Shown here one piece after another: positions 5,590 through 10,994 of a stretch of 10,994 bases of DNA (position 1 is the first letter of the stretch; every line of letters starts with the position of its first letter). The notes beneath the pieces were generated by a model. It did not search any database. It was not told the DNA's origin and saw only the letters and a list, made by a program, of their open reading frames with translations. The position numbers and the translations under genes are program-made. Source of the DNA: DASZHJ01 sp035581425 (GTDB lineage: Bacteria > Pseudomonadota > Alphaproteobacteria > ATCC43930 > CGMCC-115725); contig DATJVP010000071.1 of the NCBI GenBank assembly GCA_035581425.1, positions 1 through 10,994 on the forward strand, read 5' to 3'.

Positions 5590-6303
5590 ATGTCCGAGAC
5601 GCAAGTTCCCGTCGTGAAGACCGCCGCCGAGCTCGCGGGAACGCCCGAGGACTATCAAGCGGCGCTGCGCAAGATCGTGCGCAGCCACGCCGTCAACGAG
5701 CTCTACGGTGCCCAGGTCTTCGACGAGCCCGCGATCGCGCTCGCCCCCACGCCCTATGCGAAGTGGCTCACCTGCCGCGTCGCCATGGAGGAATACGGCC
5801 ACCACGTCCGCTTCCGCGAGCTCGGCGAGCAGATGGACATTCCCGAGGCGGAGATGACGCCGCAGGGCAAGCGCCCGCTCTCGATATTCGAGTTCCCGCT
5901 GAAGACTTGGGAGGAATTCTGCGTCATCAAGCTGCTCGCGGACCTCGCGGAGATCTTGCAGGTCGAGGACTTGCTCCATTGCTCTTTCCACCCGCTCCGC
6001 AACCTCGCACGCATGACCATGCCGGAGGAGCGCTTCCATGCGCAGTTCGGCAAGGACTTCTGCACCGAGCTCTGCAAGACGCCGGAAGGCCGCACCAGGG
6101 TGCAGGATGCGATCGATCGCTACTTCCCGATGCTCCCGGCCTTCTTCGGCCGGAGCGGCTCCAAGAACAACGAGGTCTACCGCAAGTACCAGATCAAGCA
6201 GCGCAGCAACGAGGAGATGCGCGAGGATTATCTGGAACGTGCGCGCGCCTTGGTGGAAGATCACCTGAAGCTGAAGCTGCCGGAGGTCGCCGAGGCGGCC
6301 TGA
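5590..6303 (+). CDS. PaaA-like ferritin-fold diiron monooxygenase
   Basis: This belongs to the phenylacetyl-CoA epoxidase PaaA/PaaC family of ferritin-like helical proteins. A full set of candidate diiron ligands is visible: Glu37 (NELYGAQ), Glu68 and His71 (EEYGHH), a Glu in the third helix (ADLAEILQVEDLLH, best guess Glu126) and Glu147 with His150 (PEERFHAQFG). Two ExxH motifs and intact carboxylates argue for a catalytic, PaaA-type subunit rather than the metal-free PaaC type. At 237 residues it is clearly shorter than PaaA (just over 300) and far shorter than BoxB. No PaaB, PaaC or PaaD gene is present. AAAGGAG (5577-5583) precedes the start. Likely role: epoxidation or hydroxylation of an aromatic ring, perhaps as CoA thioester, with the operon's reductase as electron donor. 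Substrate unknown. Confidence 0.85.
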   Translation: MSETQVPVVKTAAELAGTPEDYQAALRKIVRSHAVNELYGAQVFDEPAIALAPTPYAKWLTCRVAMEEYGHHVRFRELGEQMDIPEAEMTPQGKRPLSIFEFPLKTWEEFCVIKLLADLAEILQVEDLLHCSFHPLRNLARMTMPEERFHAQFGKDFCTELCKTPEGRTRVQDAIDRYFPMLPAFFGRSGSKNNEVYRKYQIKQRSNEEMREDYLERARALVEDHLKLKLPEVAEAA

Positions 6304-6329
6304 CCGCCGAAGCCGCAGAAGGAGACGCC

Positions 6330-7376
6330 ATGGAAGCCGCCCCCGCCACTACACCTGAGCGCGAGGCCTTCTACCGCGAGATCGCGCCGCACAATTTGGC
6401 GCCGCTCTGGGAAGTTCTGCGCGGGATCGTGACGAAAGAGCCGGTCTCGCCTGCGAAGCCCGCGATCTGGCACTACGACGCGGAGGTGCGGCCCTACCTC
6501 ATGCGGACGGGGAAGCTCATCACCGCCAAGGAAGCGGAGCGGCGCGTCCTCATCCTCGAGAATCCCGGATTGAAGGGGAGGACGTCCGTGACGCACTCGC
6601 TCTTCGCGGGGCTCCAGCTCATCTTCCCCGGCGAGGTGGCGCCGGCGCATCGCCACTCGCAATCGGCGCTGCGCTTCGTCATCGAGGGGAGCGGCGCCTA
6701 TACTGCCGTCAACGGCGAGCGCACGATCATGGAGTACGGCGACTTCATCATCACGCCCTCCTGGACCTGGCACGACCACGGCAACGACAGCGACGAGCCC
6801 ATGGTTTGGCTCGACGGGCTCGACGTGCCGCTGGTGCGGCTCCTTGACGCGAGCTTCGCCGAGCCCGGCAACGCCGAGACGCAGATGGTGACGCGGCCCA
6901 CGGGCGATGCGCTGCAGCGCTACGGCCAGGGACTCCTCCCGGTCGATTGGAAGCCGCAGAGCAAGTCCTCGCCGATCTTCAGCTATCCCTATGGGCGGAC
7001 GCGCGAGGCGCTTGCGACACTCGCGAAGAATGGCGAGCCCGATCCCTGCCACGGCTACAAGATGCGCTACGTCAACCCCGCGACCGGCGACTACGCGATG
7101 CCGACCATCGCGACCTTCATGCAGCTTCTGCCGAAGGGCTTCTCGACCTCGCCCTATCGCAGCTCCGATGGCACGGTCTTCGTCTGCGTCGAAGGCAAGG
7201 GCGAAACACGGATCGGCGATGAGACCGTCGAGTGGGGGCCGCGCGACATCTTCGTCGCGCCGAGCTGGCAGCGCACGGTGCACCGCGCGGAAGCGGAGAC
7301 CGTCCTCTTCAGCTTCTCCGACCGCCCCGTCCAAGACAAACTCGGCCTCTGGCGTGAGGACCGCGGGAATAGGTAA
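6330..7376 (+). CDS. Gentisate 1,2-dioxygenase-family bicupin ring-cleavage dioxygenase
   Basis: This is an Fe(II)-dependent extradiol-type dioxygenase of the bicupin family that includes gentisate 1,2-dioxygenase, salicylate 1,2-dioxygenase and 1-hydroxy-2-naphthoate dioxygenase. Gentisate would give maleylpyruvate. The N-terminal cupin has the family signature PGEVAPAHRHSQSALRFVIEG with iron ligands His107 and His109, and SWTWHDHG with His148; Arg115 sits at the usual substrate-carboxylate site. WLDGLDVPL (160-168) is also typical. The C-terminal cupin (about 265-335) has YRSSDGTVFVCVEG, without the HxH pair, as expected for a structural domain. 348 residues matches the family. The start follows an AAGGAGA site; the frame is open much further upstream only because of GC bias. 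Last gene of the operon. No maleylpyruvate isomerase or hydrolase lies downstream. Among the relatives, gentisate is likeliest, not certain. Confidence 0.9.
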   Translation: MEAAPATTPEREAFYREIAPHNLAPLWEVLRGIVTKEPVSPAKPAIWHYDAEVRPYLMRTGKLITAKEAERRVLILENPGLKGRTSVTHSLFAGLQLIFPGEVAPAHRHSQSALRFVIEGSGAYTAVNGERTIMEYGDFIITPSWTWHDHGNDSDEPMVWLDGLDVPLVRLLDASFAEPGNAETQMVTRPTGDALQRYGQGLLPVDWKPQSKSSPIFSYPYGRTREALATLAKNGEPDPCHGYKMRYVNPATGDYAMPTIATFMQLLPKGFSTSPYRSSDGTVFVCVEGKGETRIGDETVEWGPRDIFVAPSWQRTVHRAEAETVLFSFSDRPVQDKLGLWREDRGNR

Positions 7377-7400
7377 GCGGCTGCAGCGCTGCCCGTGCGT

Positions 7401-7440
7401 CCTTCGAGACGCGCGCCAAGGCGCGCTCCTCAGGATGAGG
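7401..7440 (+). repeat. Palindromic intergenic repeat, copy 1
   Basis: CCTTCGAGAC, a 16-base palindromic centre (GCGCGCC AA GGCGCGC), then TCCTCAGGATGAGG. This is a REP-like element of a type common between genes in alphaproteobacteria. The spacer that follows (7447-7473) is the inverted counterpart of the one after copy 2. Confidence 0.85.
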
Positions 7441-7472
7441 AATACTGAGAATGGCATTAAGAGAAATCCTCA

Positions 7473-7521
7473 TGCCTGCGGCGAGCCGCTGTTGCCGGGC
7501 GAGCGCACCGAGACCGAGCGC
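7473..7521 (+). pseudogene. 49-base degenerate copy of an internal piece of the downstream hypothetical gene
   Basis: These 49 bases match 7738-7786, inside the next gene, at 45 of 49 positions. Read in the same sense they encode ACGEPLLPGERTETER, against ACGEPLLPQERTETER in the intact gene. The fragment is flanked by repeat pieces: on the left the truncated CCTCAT end of an inverted repeat copy, on the right repeat copy 2. It is a non-functional duplicate, not a gene. Confidence 0.8.
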
Positions 7522-7522
7522 C

Positions 7523-7562
7523 CCTTCGAGACGCGTGCCAAGGGGCGCTCCTCAGGATGAGG
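7523..7562 (+). repeat. Palindromic intergenic repeat, copy 2
   Basis: Same ends as copy 1 (CCTTCGAG... and TCCTCAGGATGAGG) with a degenerate centre. With copy 3, facing it 27 bases on, it forms a long inverted repeat able to fold into one large stem in the RNA or a cruciform. Confidence 0.85.
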
Positions 7563-7589
7563 ATATTTCTTTTTGGCATTCTCAATGGT

Positions 7590-7628
7590 CCTCATCCTGA
7601 GGAGGCCGCGAAGCGGCCGTCTCGAAGG
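7590..7628 (-). repeat. Palindromic intergenic repeat, copy 3 (inverted)
   Basis: On the plus strand it reads CCTCATCCTGAGGA, the palindrome GGCCGC GAA GCGGCC, then GTCTCGAAGG. It is the reverse of copies 1 and 2 with a different central palindrome. It pairs with copy 2 at ten outer and fourteen inner bases, and may serve as a bidirectional barrier behind the operon. Confidence 0.85.
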
Positions 7629-7651
7629 ACGCAGGGCATAGGTTCCGGCCA

Positions 7652-8218
7652 ATGATTGGCCTCAAATCTCTCGATTCAGAGAATCTCGCGAGAGTCCGCG
7701 CGCTGGCGGCGGAGCTTGCGGGTGGATCATGGTTTTCTGCCTGCGGCGAGCCGCTGTTGCCGCAAGAGCGCACGGAGACCGAGCGCTATCTCACGGCGCT
7801 CGGCCTCGACACGCCCGCAATCGCCGGCGTTCCCGGCTGGAACGAGGCAGCGGCAATCGCTCAGCGCCAGGACTGGAGCCATGCCTGGTGGGAGGCGGAA
7901 GAACACGCGGCGCTGGATTTGAAACGCGGCGCCATCGCCACATTCGGCGAGACGCCGCTCCTCGCAGCGTTGAGCGCGGTCGCGGAAGCGGCGTCGGCGC
8001 TCCACGGTCACGCCGCGCTCGCGGCTGCGCGTGCAGGCATTGCCGATCCCAGCCTAAGCCGCGTCGCCGCGGGCGCCGCCGCGATCGCGTGCCATCAGAT
8101 GGGGCTGGTGCTCGCCTGCGGGCTCGGCGAGGATCATCCGCTCGCGATCAAATACCGGCTCTTCGCCGGGGGTCGCTGGCTGCTCGGCCTATTCGGCGAG
8201 CGCTGCTACCTCTTCTGA
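7652..8218 (+). CDS. Conserved hypothetical protein upstream of xthA
   Basis: I do not recognise a function. The 188-residue product is alanine-rich and helical, without a signal peptide or a clear membrane segment. Distinct motifs are WFSACGEPL (27-35), GWNEAAA (62-68), HAWWEAEEHAAL (77-88), IACHQMGLVLACG (145-157) and the C-terminal FAGGRWLLGLFGERCYLF (171-188). From memory, proteins with similar ACGEPL and C-terminal GRWPLG-like motifs occur in other alphaproteobacteria, so the gene looks real. It ends 18 bases before xthA, suggesting cotranscription. Start at ATG 7652 is the first possible; its ribosome binding site is weak. A piece of its 5' part (7738-7786) is duplicated upstream at 7473-7521. 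Confidence 0.75.
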   Translation: MIGLKSLDSENLARVRALAAELAGGSWFSACGEPLLPQERTETERYLTALGLDTPAIAGVPGWNEAAAIAQRQDWSHAWWEAEEHAALDLKRGAIATFGETPLLAALSAVAEAASALHGHAALAAARAGIADPSLSRVAAGAAAIACHQMGLVLACGLGEDHPLAIKYRLFAGGRWLLGLFGERCYLF

Positions 8219-8236
8219 CTGCGCACCGGAGAGACG

Positions 8237-9034
8237 ATGGGATTCTCGCTCGCAACCTGGAACATCAACTCGGTGCGATTGCGCATCGGTCTCGTACAGC
8301 GCTTCCTGCGCCAGGAAAAGCCCGACATCCTCTGCCTGCAGGAAACGAAGACGCCGGACGAGTTCTTCCCGCGCGCGGCGCTGGAAAAGCTCGGCTACGA
8401 GCATCTGCTGGTCCACGGGATGAAGGGCTATAACGGCGTCGCCATCGTCTCGAAGCTGCCGCTGCACGGACCGACGACGCGGAGCTGGTGCGCGCGCGAG
8501 GATTGCCGGCATGCGCTGGCGGAGCTTCCCGGCGGGATCGAGCTGCACAATCTCTACATCCCCGCGGGCGGCGACATTCCCGATCCCAAGCTCAATCCGA
8601 AATTCGCGCACAAGCTGCAATTCCTCGACGAGCTCAGGGGATGGTTCAGCTCGGATTCGCCGAAGGCGCGGAAAGCGATTCTGGTTGGCGATCTCAACAT
8701 CGCACCCCTCGAGAACGACGTCTGGTCGCACAAGGAACTCCTCAAGGTCGTGAGCCATACGCCGATCGAAGTGGAGAAGCTGACGGCGATCCAGCACGCC
8801 GGCGGCTGGGTTGACGCCGTCCGGCATTTCATTCCGCCGGAGCAGCGTCTTTACACCTGGTGGAGCTATCGCGCGCAGGACTGGAAGAAATCCGACCGCG
8901 GCCGGCGCCTCGATCACGTCTGGGTGACGCCCGCGCTGGTGGCGCGGCTTAAGGGCGCCCGGGTGAAGAAGCTCGCGCGCGGCTGGACCCAAGGCTCAGA
9001 CCATGTGCCGGTGATCGTGGAGTTCGGGGATTGA
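8237..9034 (+). CDS. xthA: Exodeoxyribonuclease III
   Basis: This is a Mg-dependent AP endonuclease and 3'-5' exonuclease of base-excision repair, in the endonuclease/exonuclease/phosphatase superfamily. All signature motifs are present: WNINSVR (8-14, with Asn9), LQETK with metal ligand Glu36, YNGVAIVSK (65-73), HNLYIPAG with Tyr107, LVGDLNIAP with Asp152 and Asn154, TWWSYR (207-212), GRRLDHVWV with Asp226, and SDHVPV with Asp255 and His256. 265 residues is the standard length. CCGGAGAG lies just upstream of the ATG. The stop overlaps the first possible start of the next gene. Confidence 0.97.
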   Translation: MGFSLATWNINSVRLRIGLVQRFLRQEKPDILCLQETKTPDEFFPRAALEKLGYEHLLVHGMKGYNGVAIVSKLPLHGPTTRSWCAREDCRHALAELPGGIELHNLYIPAGGDIPDPKLNPKFAHKLQFLDELRGWFSSDSPKARKAILVGDLNIAPLENDVWSHKELLKVVSHTPIEVEKLTAIQHAGGWVDAVRHFIPPEQRLYTWWSYRAQDWKKSDRGRRLDHVWVTPALVARLKGARVKKLARGWTQGSDHVPVIVEFGD

Positions 9035-9042
9035 GCGTGGGG

Positions 9043-10461
9043 ATGCGCGATCTCCGCCCCTTCTTCGCGCCCAGAAGCGTTGCCGTCGTGGGCGCGGGGG
9101 AGCGGGCGACTTCCTCGGGCGGCGCGGTGCTGCAAAACCTCCGCATCTCCGGCTTTGCCGGCGAGATCGTGCCGGTCAATCCCAAGGGCGGCGAGATCTT
9201 CGGGCTGGCCGTGCGCAAGAGCCTCCTGGAGCTCAATTGTCCCGCCGATCTCGCGGTGATCGTGATCCGGCCGGACTTGATCCTCGATGCCGTGCGCGAG
9301 GCGGCGGCGACGGGGCATCGCCATCTCATCATCCTGCCCGGCGGCTTCGCCGAGGCGGGTGAGGCAGGGAAGGCGCGCGACGGCGAGCTTCGCGCTCTCA
9401 TCGCCGAGCACGATCTGACGGTGGTGGGACCCAACTGCGCGGGGATCATTCATCTTCCCGAGGGAGGGCGCTTTGCCGCGACCTTCCTCAGGGACATGCC
9501 GCCGGGACCGAATGCGCGCGGCGCCGCTGCCTTCGTCACGCAATCGGGCGCACTCGGCGAGGAGGCGATCGCGGCGGCGCACGCGCTCGGCATTCCCTTG
9601 GGCACGGTGGTCTCCGTCGGGAACGCCGTGCAGCTCGCGGTGACGGACTATCTCGACTATCTCGGGAGCGATCCCAGGACCTCGGTCGTGCTCCTCTACA
9701 TCGAGAGCTTCGATGACACGGATCGTTTCCGGAAGGTCGCGCGGCGGGTCGCGGCGGAGAAGCCGGTGGTGGCGCTGATCGGCGGACGCACCGCGCCGGG
9801 CGCGCGCGCTGCTGCCGCGCACACCGGCGCCCCCGCCCAGGACGACCGCGAGATGGAGGCATTCGCAGCCGACTGCTGCATGCTGCGCGTCGAGAGCCTG
9901 CGCCGGCTGCTGCTCGCGGCGAAGGGTTTCGGTGCCTTCCCCGAGGGGATCGGCAAGCGCGTGCTCTTGCTCTCGAATTCCGGCGGGCCCGGCGTGCTCT
10001 GCACCGACCGCGCGGCGGCAGAAGGGCTCGCGCTTCCACCGCTGCCCCCGGCGATGGTCGCGCGCTTGCGGCAGGCACTTCCCCCGGAAGCCTCCGTCGC
10101 CAATCCGCTCGATCTTCTGGCGGACGCGCGCGAGGACCGCTTCGGCCTTACCCTCGAGAGCGCGCTCGAGGAGGGCGCCGGCGCCTTCGACGCGATCCTC
10201 GGGATCCACGTCGTCCCCTTCATGGTAGAGGCAGGCCCGATCGTCGCACGTCTCGCGGAGCTGGCGGCGAAAGTCCCGATCCCCTTCCTCCACGGCATGA
10301 TGGGCACGCTGCCGGGCAAAGCCGAGTGGTTCGCGACTCTCGAAAAGGCGGGCGTTCCCGTCTTCAACGACGTTGAGGCGATGGCGGAATGTGCGGGCTT
10401 GCTCGCGCGCTACCCCGCGCTTAGACGGCAAGCGAGCGACACCCGTCCGCCGCGGAGCTGA
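9043..10461 (+). CDS. NDP-forming acyl-CoA synthetase, alpha-subunit-like (CoA-binding) protein without ATP-grasp part
   Basis: This belongs to the ADP/NDP-forming acyl-CoA synthetase family, related to succinyl-CoA synthetase, which links acyl-CoA to acid plus NTP through a phosphohistidine. Domains seen (472 residues): a CoA-binding Rossmann domain (RSVAVVGAGE near 11-20, NPKGGEIFG, VGPNCAGI near 128-135), a succinyl-CoA-ligase-like domain (AFVTQSGALGEE near 163-174) with the probable phospho-histidine His260 in AAHTGAPAQDD, and a third domain (LLLSNSGGPGVL, NPLDLLADA). The C-terminal ATP-grasp region of the fused ~700-residue enzymes is absent and no beta-subunit gene follows, so a partner must lie elsewhere if it is active. 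ATG 9043 gives the family-like MRDLRPFFAPRSVAVVG start; GTG 9037 and TTG 9031 (overlapping the xthA stop, GGAG eight bases upstream) are alternatives. Confidence 0.85.
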   Translation: MRDLRPFFAPRSVAVVGAGERATSSGGAVLQNLRISGFAGEIVPVNPKGGEIFGLAVRKSLLELNCPADLAVIVIRPDLILDAVREAAATGHRHLIILPGGFAEAGEAGKARDGELRALIAEHDLTVVGPNCAGIIHLPEGGRFAATFLRDMPPGPNARGAAAFVTQSGALGEEAIAAAHALGIPLGTVVSVGNAVQLAVTDYLDYLGSDPRTSVVLLYIESFDDTDRFRKVARRVAAEKPVVALIGGRTAPGARAAAAHTGAPAQDDREMEAFAADCCMLRVESLRRLLLAAKGFGAFPEGIGKRVLLLSNSGGPGVLCTDRAAAEGLALPPLPPAMVARLRQALPPEASVANPLDLLADAREDRFGLTLESALEEGAGAFDAILGIHVVPFMVEAGPIVARLAELAAKVPIPFLHGMMGTLPGKAEWFATLEKAGVPVFNDVEAMAECAGLLARYPALRRQASDTRPPRS

Positions 10462-10480
10462 GGCGTCATTCGTCGTCGTA

Positions 10481-10562
10481 GAAGAGCCGGCACATCAAGG
10501 CGCCGGACAGCCGAGTGTGGCGACAAAACAGAGGTCGGTTCCGCTGAGTTGGCGGGCTCTTC
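10481..10562. other. Possible structured element in the 3' gap
   Basis: Perfect 8-base arms GAAGAGCC (10481-10488) and GGCTCTTC (10555-10562) enclose 66 bases that can form an inner hairpin CCGGC (10487-10491) / GCCGG (10502-10506). The inner hairpin overlaps the outer stem by two bases, so they compete. No T-run follows. I do not recognise an RNA family. Confidence 0.25.
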
Positions 10563-10594
10563 GGTCCTAGGCCCTGCGCTCTACCGGGCCGGGG

Positions 10595-10912
10595 TCATTC
10601 CTCATCGTCGTCGGGAGAATCTGTGCAGAACTCCGGCGTATCGAGCCAATTGACGACACCGCCAATACAAGTGTACGGGGGGCCGTATGGGCCGCAGCCA
10701 GGGGCCGTGCAAGGGCCGCTGCCCGTGCTGTTGGGCGGTTGTGTTGGTTGCGGGTTCGCTGGTTTTTTCTTCTTTTTCTTCTTTGCGTCCATGTCATCGG
10801 TGGCATCCGTGGCATGAGCTGCCGAGGGTGCCGCCAGCAAGACGGTCATCTCGACGCACATGAGGGCCGCGACGATCAATGCGCAGCGAGCCAATTTGCC
10901 TGTGGACTTCAT
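10595..10912 (-). CDS. Small secreted cysteine-containing hypothetical protein
   Basis: The 105-residue product starts with a clear Sec signal peptide: MKSTGKLAR, a hydrophobic core to about residue 28, and APSAAHA with cleavage near residue 34-35. The mature part begins acidic (TDATDDMDA), then has seven lysines (44-50), a proline/asparagine/glutamine linker, and a glycine-rich segment with four cysteines (68, 73, 82, 96) that could make two disulfides. It ends DDDEE. Function unknown. ATG 10912 was chosen because it places the signal peptide at the N-terminus, with GGGGGAAT about nine bases upstream; the frame is open to 10960. The gene is convergent with the acyl-CoA synthetase gene, 133 bases apart. 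A short inverted repeat ATTGCC/GGCAAT (10946-10961) lies upstream. Confidence 0.7.
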   Translation of the reverse strand: MKSTGKLARCALIVAALMCVEMTVLLAAPSAAHATDATDDMDAKKKKKKKPANPQPTQPPNSTGSGPCTAPGCGPYGPPYTCIGGVVNWLDTPEFCTDSPDDDEE

Positions 10913-10994
10913 CTCGTCATTCCCCCGCTCCAAACGACGTCCGCGATTGCCCGGCGGCAATGATCGTGTCGAAAACAGGATCGACTAATTCTGC

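Noticed and set aside
4597..6264. Very long minus-strand open frame opposite the SDR and diiron genes
   Set aside because: Mirror of strongly GC-biased plus-strand genes with recognised motifs; its translation is Arg/Glu/Ala-rich without any domain.
5343..6329. Upstream extension of the dioxygenase reading frame by more than 300 codons
   Set aside because: It overlaps the SDR end and the whole diiron gene in another frame, is arginine-rich like GC-bias shadows, and ATG 6330 has a strong ribosome binding site and a family-like N-terminus.
7377..7651. CRISPR array
   Set aside because: The repeats are only three, palindromic, in both orientations and without regular unique spacers; they are REP-like elements.
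1..10994. tRNA, rRNA, insertion sequence, integrase or attachment site
   Set aside because: No tRNA-like cloverleaf, rRNA sequence, transposase or integrase motif was seen on either strand.

Overview
The window is GC-rich DNA from the chromosome of a Gram-negative alphaproteobacterium, probably Rhodospirillales or Hyphomicrobiales. Support comes from strong C/G third-position bias, LolA and exonuclease III housekeeping genes, and intergenic palindromes built on CCTTCGAGAC...TCCTCAGGATGAGG, a repeat type I associate with alphaproteobacterial genomes. Species cannot be assigned.

Layout. Left (1-678): the end of an unknown gene, then lolA (outer-membrane lipoprotein carrier). Next (948-1739): a PuuD-type class I glutamine amidotransferase, convergent with a MarR regulator (1769-2242, minus). 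The MarR gene is divergent from an alpha/beta hydrolase (2337-3263, plus). A 347-base gap (3264-3610) holds a strong intrinsic terminator that may end a small RNA with C-rich loops, then a near-perfect AT-rich palindrome abutting a TTGACA box, then the start of a four-gene operon.

The operon (3611-7376, plus) encodes a [2Fe-2S]/FAD/NAD reductase, a short-chain dehydrogenase, a PaaA-like diiron monooxygenase and a gentisate 1,2-dioxygenase-like bicupin. It is tightly packed: one ATGA overlap, then gaps of 36 and 26 bases with good ribosome binding sites. The gene set reads as an aerobic aromatic ring-hydroxylation plus ring-cleavage module. The reductase feeds electrons to the diiron protein, which oxygenates an aromatic, possibly as a CoA thioester. 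The dehydrogenase and perhaps the hydrolase process the intermediate, and the bicupin opens a gentisate-like ring. The MarR protein is the obvious candidate repressor. The substrate is unknown, and I do not recognise this combination as a described pathway. It is the most interesting system in the window.

Right part: a repeat-rich gap (7377-7651) contains three copies of a palindromic repeat arranged as two oppositely oriented dimers, plus a 49-base degenerate copy of the inside of the next gene. Then come a conserved hypothetical gene (7652-8218), xthA/exonuclease III (8237-9034), an NDP-forming acyl-CoA synthetase alpha subunit lacking the ATP-grasp part (9043-10461) and, on the minus strand, a small secreted Cys-containing protein (10595-10912). 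As lolA and xthA are often neighbours in alphaproteobacteria, the 0.7-7.6 kb segment may be an insertion of accessory catabolic genes between them.
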